DNA of 64,000 nt from Struthio camelus (Eukaryota; Chordata; Aves; Struthioniformes; Struthionidae): assembly GCF_040807025.1 (NCBI RefSeq), contig NC_090943.1, positions 21,915,213-21,979,212 of the forward strand, written 5' to 3'. Positions 52,505 to 63,200 of the stretch are shown piece after piece; within the stretch, counting starts at the first letter, position 1, and every line of letters begins with the position of its first letter. The notes below the pieces were generated by a model, which saw only the letters and a program-made list of their open reading frames with translations, ran no database searches and was not told where the DNA came from. The translations under genes were made by a program, and so were the position numbers.

Positions 52505-52561
52505 ATGCTGCCGAGCTGCAGTCAGCTGGAGCGCCGCTTCCTCCCCAGCCGCCGCCGGTGA
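52505..52561 (+). other. Upstream ORF 1 (18 codons)
   Basis: ATG at 52,505 opens an 18-residue frame ending in TGA at 52,559-52,561. It is out of frame with NEBL. The start context is weak (C at -3, C at +4), so leaky scanning would be expected. Whether it lies in the mRNA depends on the transcription start, which I cannot see. Confidence 0.4.
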
Positions 52562-52617
52562 CCTTCTCGCCCGCCGGCCGCCGCGGAGGAGCCCGGCTTC
52601 CCCCGCCAGGGCCGGGC

Positions 52618-52725
52618 ATGCGACAGCGGCTCCCGCGAGCCCCGTCCCGCGCCGCCCGCCGCCCAGCAGCCTCGGCCGCCGCCGCCCCCCGCGGGAGCCG
52701 CAGCCCGAGCGGAGCCTCAGCATGA
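52618..52725 (+). other. Upstream ORF 2, stop overlaps the NEBL start codon
   Basis: ATG at 52,618 (G at -3, C at +4, a moderate context) opens a 35-codon frame rich in Arg, Ala, Pro and Ser. Its TGA occupies 52,723-52,725, sharing two bases with the NEBL ATG (52,722-52,724) to give ATGA. Because it lies only 104 nt upstream of the main ATG it is very likely inside the mRNA leader. Such an arrangement could permit termination-reinitiation or simply lower NEBL translation. The peptide has no recognisable domain, so any effect would come from the act of translation. The geometry is seen directly; function is inference. Confidence 0.5.
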
Positions 52726-52790
52726 ACCCCCAGTGCGCCCGCTGTGGCAAAGTGGTCTATCCCACCGAGAAAGTCAACTGCCTGGATAAG
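52722..52790 (+). CDS. NEBL: NEBL coding exon 1 (LASP2 / LIM-nebulette form)
   Basis: The exon encodes residues 1-23 of LASP2, the short actin-binding, focal-adhesion and Z-disc protein made from the NEBL locus through its own promoter. The peptide opens [17 protein letters not shown], and Cys5 and Cys8 are the first two zinc ligands of the LIM domain. Gln4 and Val11 fit LASP2 rather than its paralogue LASP1 (Asn4, Ile11). The ATG has A at -3 (CTCAGCATGA). The exon ends in phase 0 with AAG followed by the donor GTGCGG. The full protein continues with nebulin-like repeats and a C-terminal SH3 domain, none of which is in this window. Longer cardiac nebulette begins at a different, downstream promoter and lacks this LIM exon. 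Identification is from recalled family sequence. Confidence 0.95.
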
Positions 52791-53831
52791 GTGCGGGGAG
52801 CGAGCGAGGGAGGGAGGGAGGGAGGCCGGGCGGGGGCCCTCCGCGGCCGCTCCGCTCCTTGCGGGGCGGGCAGGGCCGGGGCGCAGCCGCGGGGGGAGCG
52901 CGGCGTAGCGGCAGGTGGCAAATAAAGTCGCGGGGAGGCGGCCGCGGCGCCGGGATCCGCCGCAGGGCGGGAGGCAGCTGGCGAGCACCGTGTCGCCGCG
53001 CTGACGCAGGGCTAAGAACGGGCTGGGGCGCCGACGGCCGCGCCGCGGGGGCGGGCCGCGCCCCTCCGCGCTGCTCCGCGCTGGGAGGGAGGGAGGCATC
53101 GGGGCGCCTGAGCGGGCCGCGGGGGCTCTGCCGGGCGGGCGGCGGGTGCCGGCGCCGCCGCCCCCTCGGGGAAGGAGTTGCGGGCGTCGCCGTCGTTGTT
53201 GGCGCCTTCGCGGAGCGAGGGGCCGGCCGGCGCCCTCGGCCTCTGGCGCAGTGGCTGCGCCCTGTGCGTGGGCTGAGGCGCCCGGCGGCGAGACCGGCCC
53301 CCTTTGGCCTGGGGTCATTTCCCTGTGATTTTGGTCGTGACGGAGTGCGGCCGCTTCGTAAATAAACGTACAAGCCGTAAGGCTGGGGCAGATGCTCCAA
53401 ATTAGCATCACTAGAAAGGAAAGGCGGTAGGAGCTCTGAGATGAAAATGCTGTATTATGCGCTAAATTTAGTCTCTATAAAATATACTGAAAACTCAACC
53501 ATCCTATTAGTTATTAATACAGTACTACATTCTTAGAAAACACTTTTATTTTTAAACTGGATAGTCAAGCTCCTGCTTCAGTTATCTGTAATCCTGGCAA
53601 GGTCAACATGCTGAGGTTTTGTCACTCAAATAGAAAATTTACGTTTCCAAGAGTGTTTCAGAACCACCTGCAGTAACTCTTCATGACAGTAATTCTTTTG
53701 AGTCAGTTTACAGAAATATTAATGTTCATCCGAAGTATTGGCATGTAATTGTGTTTCTACGTTTACGGTTCCCTAAAATAGCTCTCAAAGCATCAATATT
53801 GTAAGTAATTCTACTTTACATTTCTTTACAG
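52791..53831 (+). other. NEBL: NEBL intron 1
   Basis: A 1,041-nt GT-AG intron in phase 0. The donor is GTGCGG, and 17 nt into the intron there are four GGG tracts separated by single A (52,808-52,822), a textbook G-quadruplex motif and possible splicing enhancer. The first 570 nt belong to the CpG island; the rest is AT-rich. The acceptor TTTCTTTACAG follows a pyrimidine-rich tract. AATAAA-type words at 52,920 and 53,360 are potential premature polyadenylation signals. No other exon was recognised inside; long open frames on both strands are GC artefacts. Confidence 0.9.
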
Positions 53832-53926
53832 TACTGGCATAAAGGATGTTTTCACTGTGAAGTTTGCAAAATGGCTCTGAACATGAATAACTACAAAGGA
53901 TATGAAAAGAAACCTTATTGCAATGC
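53832..53926 (+). CDS. NEBL: NEBL coding exon 2 (most of the LIM domain)
   Basis: A 95-nt exon encoding residues 24-54 plus two bases of codon 55, starting [18 protein letters not shown] and ending in PYCN. It supplies LIM zinc ligands His26, Cys29, Cys32, Cys35 and Cys53; with Cys5 and Cys8 that makes seven of eight. The last ligand, expected at position 56, lies in the next exon. Tyr24, Gly28, Val34, Ala38 and Asn42 match LASP2, where LASP1 has Phe, Ala, Thr, Thr and Lys. The acceptor is TTTACAG, the donor GTAAGT is near-consensus, and the exon ends in phase 2. In the family this LIM domain, with the nebulin repeats, targets the protein to actin filaments and adhesion sites. No frameshift or missing residue is seen. 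Confidence 0.96.
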
Positions 53927-54350
53927 GTAAGTATTGTAAATGTCAAGTCTTGCAGAAATGCACTTGAAAGAAAAAAAACTGGCCATGCATATTGTAAAAT
54001 AGGTATTGTCCTGCTGTAAAAAACTTAATCTAGAGATATGGCAGTGCGTTCTAGAGCAGCTTAGTATCTTTTCAGACAGTATATCGGGCTCGTATTGAAG
54101 TGATAGAAAATGAAAGTATTTGGTTATGATATGGGTGGTGTTTTAATATTAGATCTTGAGATACAGGCCCATTCCTCCAAGAAAGTCTGTCAGAACTGAT
54201 GCTGACTCCCACTGTGTTCACTACTGGCTTACTAGATGGTAGATATCTGTTATCTGTTCTGGACCGTGGACCTGATCAGCAGTTTGCAGTAAGAAAACAA
54301 ACAAGGTGTTTCTTAGTTTTCCAGGAACAATATCCTGTTAGAGATCATTA

Positions 54351-54396
54351 CAGCCTATTTTTAACTGTTTTGACAGCCTATTTTTAACTGTTTTGT
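54351..54396 (+). promoter_or_regulatory. Tandem pair of MEF2/Myb-type motifs in NEBL intron 2
   Basis: Two 23-bp units at 54,351-54,373 and 54,374-54,396 are identical except for the last base. Each contains CTATTTTTAA (54,355-54,364 and 54,378-54,387), a perfect fit to the MEF2 consensus YTAWWWWTAR, followed by TAACTG, fitting the Myb consensus YAACKG. They begin 425 bp after exon 2. NEBL products function in striated muscle, so a muscle-active intronic enhancer is plausible; a chance duplication in AT-rich DNA is the alternative. Confidence 0.35.
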
Positions 54397-57300
54397 TGTT
54401 CACAAAGCTCAGACTACTGAACAAGATATTTACAAAGTCACTGCTTTGAGCTTCGTTCTGCTTTATATTTTCCTTCTCTCTGAGATTTTGATAAACAAAC
54501 TAGATGAATTTTTGTTGTTGAATATAATCACTTTATATTGCACTTTTAGGATTTTTGGTTTTATTGTGGATTTTGAAGAGTGTTTTGACATTTGGCTTGT
54601 GAATACTGTAGAAGAGTATTTTGGTATACACATGAAAAAGCTTCTTACTGTTCTTTGTACCGTGCTCATAAGATTTGCTAAGTGCGTTTCAGTATGTTTT
54701 AGTCTTTAGAAACATTTATAATATACTTTGTTAAAAGGGTATCTCTAAAAAAAATTTGGACCAAATTCTTCAGGTGTTACTCATACTATCTTCATTTTCA
54801 CCTTCACCTAGTTAAAAAGTGAGAGAATTTTGAAACTATGGGCACGTTGTAATTTGTTCAGGAATATTTTCCTATAATCCTCTTAAAATATTTGTTTCTT
54901 GTTGAGGTAGACAGTCAATGGTTGGCCTTTACAGAACAGTTCAACAGCATATGCTTATTTCTTCCAGGCCAAACCTGCAGCAAATCACGCCTATGTATCT
55001 AAAGTATGTGTAGTGTTATAAGTACTGCTGTGCTGCCAAAGCTTGAAACACCTCTTTGGGTGGGCATGGTTATTGTACTTTAGAAACACGGCGACTTGCA
55101 CACACGAACTTGTAGCTCTCCGTGAGGTGTTCTGCAATGTGCAGGGCTGAGGCTGTGAGACCTCTTGTAATAAAATGTGATCACATGCCAGTTTTGCATG
55201 TTGCAGGGAATCTCTCTAGGAAGGGAGTTTCATGCTTCAGCAGGTGGCACGCTACAAGTTGAGACTAACTTAAAGGTTATTGGCCCTGGATGGGACTCTG
55301 CTTTTGGTAATTTTTGACTTGCAGTATGAAGTACAAGTTTACATAGTTGACGATGGTTATAACTCTTGTGATACTTTGGTGCCTTTTATCTAGCTTTTTG
55401 TGAGTAATCTTTAGTGCTGGTACTTTGGTTGCTTGACCTTTCCTAGGTAAAGAGGTACTTAATTATATGTAATAACACTGTTTTTATAAAATTCCTCCAT
55501 GCTGTAGGTTGAGGTTTCCATGCCATGTCTACTTAGTTTCAGCTGTAGAGGAGTTTGTCCTCCTATGTTGCATGTTCTGTCCTTCTATTTCTGGATGACA
55601 GGAGTAAGGATTATAGATGTGTTGTGTACCATTAAGGCAGTATTCTTCTTAGTATTTGCTTTAATGGACTTTGTAACAGTAATTCTTGGAAAAAAAAAAA
55701 TCCTTGACTTTGAAAGGTCCCTCAAACCTGATTTATGAAACAGTTGCTGGTCAAACTAGTCAGGAAGAAACAATGTAAAAACATGGAAGAATGGGTTTCT
55801 TCTATTAAAGATGAGAGAAAACTTAGTATAATCAATGGTATGTTTTGTTCTTAAGTCTTGCTAAGCTTAAGATTTAGAGATACTTTTAATGGGTAATTTT
55901 AATAATAATAAGTGTTCTGTGGAACCAGTAAGGGGAGACTAATATGTATTTTCTGGTTTTAGCAAACTTTAATATCCTTCAAAGGAAAAATAAGATATTT
56001 ATGCAAAATAGTGTTTTTTCAAGCATGTTTATTTCAGTTTGGGTATTTTGACACACTAGTCTTGCTTCTCAAAGGTTACTTATTTGCAAAGCAGATGCCA
56101 TTATAGTATTTAAATTTATGATGTGTGTTATCCAGTGTTCATTAGTGGGAGGGAAACCCATTTTTATGTTAAATACTGCTTAATCAGAAAATCTGCAAAG
56201 AAAAGAATGCGAATTTACTCATACAAACACCTACAAACGTTTGACAAAGAGCAATTGCTGTTAGACTGTTTATCGAGGCCATCCATCGATGAGAGTGTAA
56301 TTTGTACATAAAAGTGCAGAAGTATGCACTAATTTGAATAGGAGAACAATGCTATTAAGTTCTTTAATAGGTTTGGAAGCCATAGTTAGCTTTTTATTAG
56401 GACAAGTCGAAAAGCATGTATGTTCAATAATTTCTGCAGCTATTTGTTAGTTCCTAAGTTAGATAGTACACTTCAGTATGTTTTGATTTTTGTACCTGAA
56501 GTAGTATATTCCACTCTTTTTTTCAGGTGTTGAAATTATTTATCTTTGCTGGATACTAGGAAGAAGTAGAAGTTACTCTGACTGTAAAACATAATTGTAT
56601 TTCCATTACTATAAGAAAAAGATGCTGATTTGTGAATGTTTCACTTCAAACTATACTTTTGTTTGGCGGAGGAAAGAGAGTAAAGCCAGAAATTAATAGT
56701 TTAACAGGAATTAGTGAGCCAAGAAGGAATGTATTATGAAATACTTGGTGTCCACTAGAAAACAACATAAATATTTGTAAACATAGGATCCTGATTTTTT
56801 AAAAAATAAATTTTTGTTGGGCATCCTGCCACATTTCCTGGCTGTATGCATACCTTATGGGAAGCATATATTGATGGCAAAAGTAATTTCTGGGTTATTA
56901 GAAGTGGTAGAACTAGTACCGGTCAAGAAGCTGAGCTTTTTAGTATTGCAACTCTGATACTACTTTGTCATGTTGTAGATTTATAAAAGATTTCTCAACT
57001 GGGTTATAAGGGAAAACTTTGTCTACGTGTGCTTCTGTATATTATGGCTGTGAAAAGAATGGTCTTGTGAGTAAGATATGGGATCTATGCTTCCATTACA
57101 TTTCCCATGCAGTTCCATAGTCTATCTCCTGTAAACCTTTCAGTTCTCTTACTTGTGGAGGTGAGATTGTACAACTCTGTTTTCTCTATCTTTTCTATTT
57201 CTGCATAATTTCTAAACTGTTTGAGTCTGGATAGTCTCTTACTGCTTGCTTGCGTGGTGTCTAGAATACCAGTGCTTTGATCTCAGCTGGGACATGCTAG

Positions 57301-59202
57301 TACTACTGTTGTCGTATAATTGGTGGTATTACGTTTCTCCGTTTACCTGCATTCACGTTTCATCTGAAAGACCTCATGCACAAAATTTTGAATTTTTTGT
57401 AGCTGTTCAGCACATGGACACTGCCAGTTTTGCATTACAACTTTAGTTTTGCCTTTTACTTGCTGTCTCACCTTAGATGTGCTACTTTACCAGAGAGCTG
57501 CCTGATTTGTGAAGTGATGTTAATGAGACTGAGCGCTCAGGCTTGTAGTCCAGTTTTGTAGTTCAGCAAGGCACTATGCATCCTCTGATCCAGGCGAAAG
57601 AGCCGCACTTTGTCTCTCTGAATGTGCACGTAGCTAGCTGGAAGAAAGCAGGACTTTGATTACCTCTCAGTAAAAGAAGGGTTAAGACAATTAAAAAGGC
57701 TCAGCTAATCTGATAACTTGTTAAGTCAAGGTTAGCTTTAATACGAATCTGAACCCCTATTCTACTTTAAAGTCTGCAGGTGGAGGATATTAAGTACTTG
57801 TATCATATATATGGAAACAATTAGAAGTAAAGTAATTAATGCCTTTTCTTTGTAAACTCGGAGCTCTTTCTTCTCAACTGCAAATAACCAAAACGATGCT
57901 AGGAAATGAATGTCATTTTGGTAACTAACTGTCTGCGTACTAGTTCTCAAGCTTGTTAAATGATTGAATCATCTAGGATGATTATACAGTAACTTATTCT
58001 TACGAATGTTCATATAAATACGTTTTTGTCAGATTCACTAGACCAAAACACAAGACTACTTCTTATGCAAAATGTAGAAGCTGAAACACGTATTTTTGGA
58101 GTGTTCTTTCTGCATTGGCTACACCTGCTGATGCATACAGACTTCTTGCACGTGCCAACACGTCCAAGAGTATTTTTAAATTTCTACAATACCTAAGAGC
58201 TGAACTTATGCAGACCTGTTGTAATCTCTTGCCGAAGGCAACCAACGTTGCTGTTGGAATAAATCCTTCCCAAATAGTTGGTATCTAAGATTTTGCTGAT
58301 CGCCTGTACACAGCGCAGCTTCATTCAAGTTTTTATTTATGACAGCCACCATATGGACTGATTACATAACTTTGAAATTTAAATCTGCTGTCATCAGTCT
58401 TGGCAAGGATTATTGACACGAAGAAAAAGTCATCATCACTTTATTTTTTTCTAGGTTTAATTTCTTTTTAACTCATGCCAGTAGAAAATAGATATGCAAA
58501 TACATGTTGAAAAGATTTTGTCTTTGTTGTTGCTAGAAAAATTGTACTACAATTGCAATCTGTGAATGCAGTCAAACTTTACGTTTTAAAATACTGTAGG
58601 GAAGAGATAAGAAATGTCAGAGTTATTTTATTCCAACTGGGAAATGATAAGAATAAGATACACTTTTCTGGACAGTCAGATAAGCTGTCAAGTGGATGCA
58701 GTTGCTGGTAATATGTGGATGAATGTGGCGAATAAATGGAATCCGTTATCATGTAGGGGGAACTTGAATGTAGAGGTTTCGTTACAGCTGTGAAACATGA
58801 GGGAGTTTTCTTTCCACCAGTACGTAAACTTCTAGAAGGTAACCAGATACATGATGATACGATTCTTGGTGTAATTAGCTAGCATTATCTTATTTTTCAG
58901 TATTGATTTCATTAGGTGTTTATTTTTCAATTTAAATATGGCAGGAAGAAAGAAAACCAGCAGGTAAGGAGTGACCAGGAGTATTTCTGAAATATGGTGG
59001 AGCCACTTTTAAGAGTTGCAAGAAAGCACAAACAGTAAGCAGATTTTTGTTTTTTTAATTCTTTGTGATCTACTGTTACTGAACAACACCTTATTTAGTA
59101 TAAAAGGATAACGTTGGGTTGATGAGGAAGAGTGTTTTAAGCCATGGTTATGCTTATAGCCAGTTTGTTTTCAGGTTCTGGGCTTTTCAGCTGTTTCCGA
59201 TC

Positions 59203-59250
59203 ATTGGTTTTGTTCAAAAATAATAAATTGGTTTTGTTCAAAAATAAGCT
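59203..59250 (+). repeat. 24-bp tandem duplication
   Basis: ATTGGTTTTGTTCAAAAATAA occurs at 59,203 and again at 59,227, with identity over the first 21 of 24 positions of each unit. Such near-identity implies a recent duplication. Each unit carries ATTGG (inverted CCAAT). It lies about 140 bp before the CR1 remnant. Confidence 0.85.
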
Positions 59251-59387
59251 ATTGTGTAACACAAAACAATCCCCAAACTCCCCTGCAAGCTTTCCTAGAA
59301 GACAAAGATTTATACTTAATCATTTTATTAACTTTCTGTATTGAAGACTTTGCTTTTAGGATGAAATACAAAATGAGCAACCCAAAT

Positions 59388-60250
59388 AACAGAATCATTA
59401 GAAAGATAGAGCTGGTGGGGATCTCAAATCAGAGTCAAATATGTCATTTAAGTCCATTATTTCTTGTTCAGCTTCCCATAGGGATAGCATCCAGTATTTG
59501 AAAATAGCTGTCATGTCTCCCCTCAGTCACCTTTTCTTTAAACTGAACAGCCCTAATTCTTTAATTCTTTCTTCACAGATCATATTTTAAGTTCATTCTT
59601 CTTGCTCTGCCTTGAACGCTCTCAAAATGGTCTATATGTTTTGTTTTTTTTTTTTTGAACTGCGGTGCCCAATGGAGTGATACCAGTGCTGACAGAACAT
59701 CAAATCTGTCCATATAACTTGCTTGCATAATTTTGCTCATGAATCCCAGTACATTGCCTTTTGTTTGCCTCTTGTTTTTTTGGAAAAAAAAAGTTAAGTC
59801 ATATTCAGATTGTCACGGGCTACGGTTTTATCTTTGCAGAACTGCAGCCTCAGCAGTTGTTATCATCCATTATTTGAGCAGTTAATTGTTCTTGGCTCAG
59901 CATAGGACCTTCCACTTGTTTCTTATTGAATTAAATCTGTTTTTCCCCAGGCTGTTTCTCCAATTTGTCAGGTTCATTTTATATTCTAATTTTGTTCTCT
60001 AAAGTACTTATAGCCCTCTCCCTTGCCTCTCACCCTTCCCACTGGAGAGGCTGTAAGCACATTGCAAACTTAATAAGTGTAATCTTCATTTCATCATGCG
60101 GGTCACTAGTTGAAAGCATGGAAGACTACTGGGCCCAGTATGTACCTCTATGGAACACCATTTGATGCAGCTTTTCATTGTGAGAGTGAGCAGTGATGAA
60201 TGAGTGAATTACTTTATCTTCTCTAGCAATTCATGGAGTGCTAGGTCAGG
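59388..60250 (-). repeat. Long, old CR1 LINE fragment, antisense
   Basis: On the + strand the segment follows the reverse complement of a CR1 3' region in order: CAGAATCATTAGAAAGATAG at the left end, TGTCATGTCTCCCCTCAGTC, a TTCTTTCTTCACAGATCAT block, TGCGGTGCCCAATGGAG, GTACATTGCCTTTTGTTTGCC, ACCTTCCACTTGTTTCTTATTG, and CTACTGGGCCCAG with TGGAACACCATTTGATG near 60,150. The insertion is antisense to NEBL and is about 860 bp, with small internal gaps. All frames are broken, so it is a fossil. The right-hand limit is approximate. Confidence 0.8.
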
Positions 60251-63200
60251 TGCTAAATTCTGCATAAGAGAGAAAATAAAATTATGGAATAACTTAATCG
60301 TTGTTGATATTTGTGCAAACTCTGTTTAAACATTAGGAATAGCTACAAGCACTCTTGTGGAGGAAAAATATGTTCCTGCTACTCAATGCTGTGGTATCTT
60401 AATTGGCTGAGTATTAGGTCTAACTTAGTACTGATGATATTCAGTAACGAGAAAAAGAGTAGGGCAAGAGGCCATGGCTGTTTGCTAGAGCTGTTGAAGG
60501 AGCTTCTTAGGAAAAATTTGTTTAAGTCTCTGAAAGGTGTTTGTTACATATCTCTAAACTTCTTGAAGAAGAAATGGCATGCTGGCACACGTTGCAGGAC
60601 TTGAATTTTGTGCGTGAGGCTGCTGGTGGTTGTGAAGGAGTTATTAAAGAATCATCATCGCTGGTGATGGTTCTTGGGAAGAGTTGGTCTACGTTTTGAT
60701 CTATATTACTTTATCTGAGTAATGGGATGCTAAAACCCTTCTCAGGTTCCATTTCCATGTATTCAGTTTGGCTGTGCCTTGATCTGAGGTTTGAACAAGG
60801 CCCGCATATGATACCTTCCTTATAGGCAAGTGCTGATAGGTGTTCAGGGAGAGAACTGTATGTGCTCCAACAAGCCCCTTGGTTTGGATGGTTGCAAGCT
60901 GTGGAGAGTACGATGGAGTGCTACCGCTTGGCTGCAACCAACTTATTTCCCTACTGGTGCAAATGAAGTGAAAAGCTGCCCTGAGGGAGATGGGCTGTTA
61001 TGAGTTTTCCCTCAAAATGGGTGGGTTCCCAGACTACACTGGTTGTCACCTCCAGCATCCAACATCAGAAGGGGCTCCGTGCTTGGAATTCTTGTTTTCT
61101 AGTATTCTGCCCATTGGTGTAACTGCTTCAAAGGGGCCATTACAATGTAGTGCTACATAGGACACTGCTGGGGAAAATAAATGGAAAATACAGGAATTAG
61201 CACTGTGCATCTTACTTGTATTTTTAAGCAAGAACACAATATACACGGTTATCTAAGGTTATGTGCAAGAAATATTTGTAGGAATCCTTCCTATTCCACA
61301 GGTTCCTATGTGGGATCCTGATCAGTTACCAGTTTATATCTTGGCTGAAGAAAATACATGTTTTTAATTTGTATGGTCATTGATAATCATGGACTGTAGA
61401 TAATTTTTCCAGGGACGGGAATATGTATCTCCCCAGTACCTGTTGTCACAAGATAAAGAACAAGTATTCTTATGGAACTGTAGTTACTGAGAGAAATTAC
61501 TTCTGAGTCAGAATTACAGTAAGTGTGATTTTCTTTGCTTAGTAATGTCTTGTCCAATGTTGATATTCAATGTAATCTTAATTTCTTTTTCTTAATACTT
61601 ATTACTTCCCATACTGAGACTTAAAGACAGCTGAAGCTTGTTTCACTTACATTTACTAATATATTTAGACAGCAGAACAAGAACAACAGATGAAATCTTG
61701 TGATTCTAAGTCATTTACTTATTTGCATTGCACAGCTTGAGCTTTGGAAGAGGTAGTAACTGGTTGTAGCAAGTCTATGAAATCTTGATGGTATGTATTG
61801 TTAATGGTTTTGTGATTTAACTGTTTGGGGGTTTTAAATGTTCTTATCTGTATAATTTCCTGTCGTATTTTGCAAAGAATTAAAAAAATGTATTTTCGCT
61901 TTGCTGCGTTTGAAGTTCTGTGTGGCTATATTAATGTTACTGATGGTCACAAGTAAACTTGCTGTGCTGACAGACTATGTTCTTTAAGGCTTGAAGAAAA
62001 ATTCTTGTAGGTTCCAACATTTCATGTCACTTTGAGTTTTCAGAAGAGATGATGTCAACAGAGAATGACAACATCATGTCAGACAGCTCGGTATCAGTAA
62101 ACACGTTCAACTCTTTACTGGTATCGTCATTGAAAACTTGTCATAATTATCCAGACAAGTTACAGTCTTGGCTGAGTGGTCAATTAATGTTATTTTTATA
62201 ATTTTAAATGTTGTGGGACTCTTAACAGAAATCTTGCTAAATTTAGAGATTGCAGAGTTTAGAGGGAGTGCAGAGTTTAGTTGTGCAATGTTTAGGTTCC
62301 TTAAAAAGGGGACTGCAGGCAGGGCTTGCAGGGAAAAAGTTCACTATAAGAAGAGATGCATGGATTGCTTCTTGAATAATTGGTCATTTGAGTCCAAATT
62401 AACCAGTTCATGCTGCTCCTAGTTATGCAACCTCAAGTAGCAACTTTTTTTGGAAAGAAAACAAAGCCACCAAGTTACATTCTTTTCCTTGCTTCACAGA
62501 TCAGTTCGTTTATTCTCTCTGTGCTTTTCTTTGTCTTTTGACAGAGAGTTGAACAAACTATTTTCGTGTGCTTTCTATTCGTGCAGGCTGAAGAGAGTGG
62601 GCTTGTTGCCTGTGTAACTTTTATTGGTACCAGGAGAAATAGTCCAAATGTTGAAGAGTGCAGAATTTTCAGTCTCTCTGATTTCCTTCCCCTGCCGGCC
62701 TTCTGCAGAACTGTGTGACTGTATTTGATCCCATCCCATCTCGATAGGGAGGAGCCCAGGCAAATGCGCCATCAGTGTTATAGCGGAGGAAGGGCCATAG
62801 CAGCTTAGTTTTAAAAATGAAAAACTAATTGTAACTTGGCCAGTGATTATTTAAGCATATATTGCAAAGGCTTTTTTGGGAAGTGCATAGTACTCTTTAA
62901 AGAGTTTTTCTTAAGGTGTAAAACTGTATGAAAACAGTGCAAGTTTCCTTCTTGTAAGATCTTGTTTCACAGTTTCCAAAAAATCACATTGGATTTTTTT
63001 GCCTTAGGAGAGCAAATGTTTGGAGGTACGCCATCATGTTTTGTCTCTGTAAATGGCAGTATTTTCCACACAGGTGTATTGGTATAATGCCAGTTTCACT
63101 GATTTAAAAATAAATTTGTACGGTATTTTAATTTATTTATTTTATACTTCAGGTATTTTACCATTCAGTTTGCTGAATTCAAAAAAAATAGCTGTTTCCT

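Larger units (their letters stand above)
51985..53365 (+). promoter_or_regulatory. NEBL: CpG-island promoter of NEBL (LASP2 form)
   Basis: About 1.4 kb of very GC- and CpG-rich DNA enclosing the first coding exon and most of intron 1, in a locus that is otherwise AT-rich. No TATA box is evident near the start. GC-box (Sp1-type) sequences occur at 52,254-52,262 (CCCCGCCCC) and 52,371-52,379 (GGGGGCGGG), and an AP-1-type TGAGTCA at 52,316-52,322. This fits a broadly expressed TATA-less promoter with dispersed initiation, as expected for the LASP2 transcript. The transcription start is not visible from sequence; somewhere around 52.1-52.6 kb is plausible. Divergent antisense transcription is possible but unproven. 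Confidence 0.85.

Noticed and set aside
52859..53365. 168-codon + strand open frame in NEBL intron 1
   Set aside because: Arg/Gly/Ala low complexity in CpG-island DNA, within a well-supported intron.
52320..53411. 363-codon minus-strand open frame across the NEBL promoter
   Set aside because: Lies entirely in the CpG island; translation is Arg/Pro/Ala/Gly low complexity and antisense to the real exon 1. GC artefact.
52722..53926. Possibility that the LIM exons belong to LASP1 rather than NEBL
   Set aside because: Diagnostic residues (Gln4, Val11, Tyr24, Gly28, Val34, Ala38, Asn42) fit LASP2/NEBL as I recall the two families.
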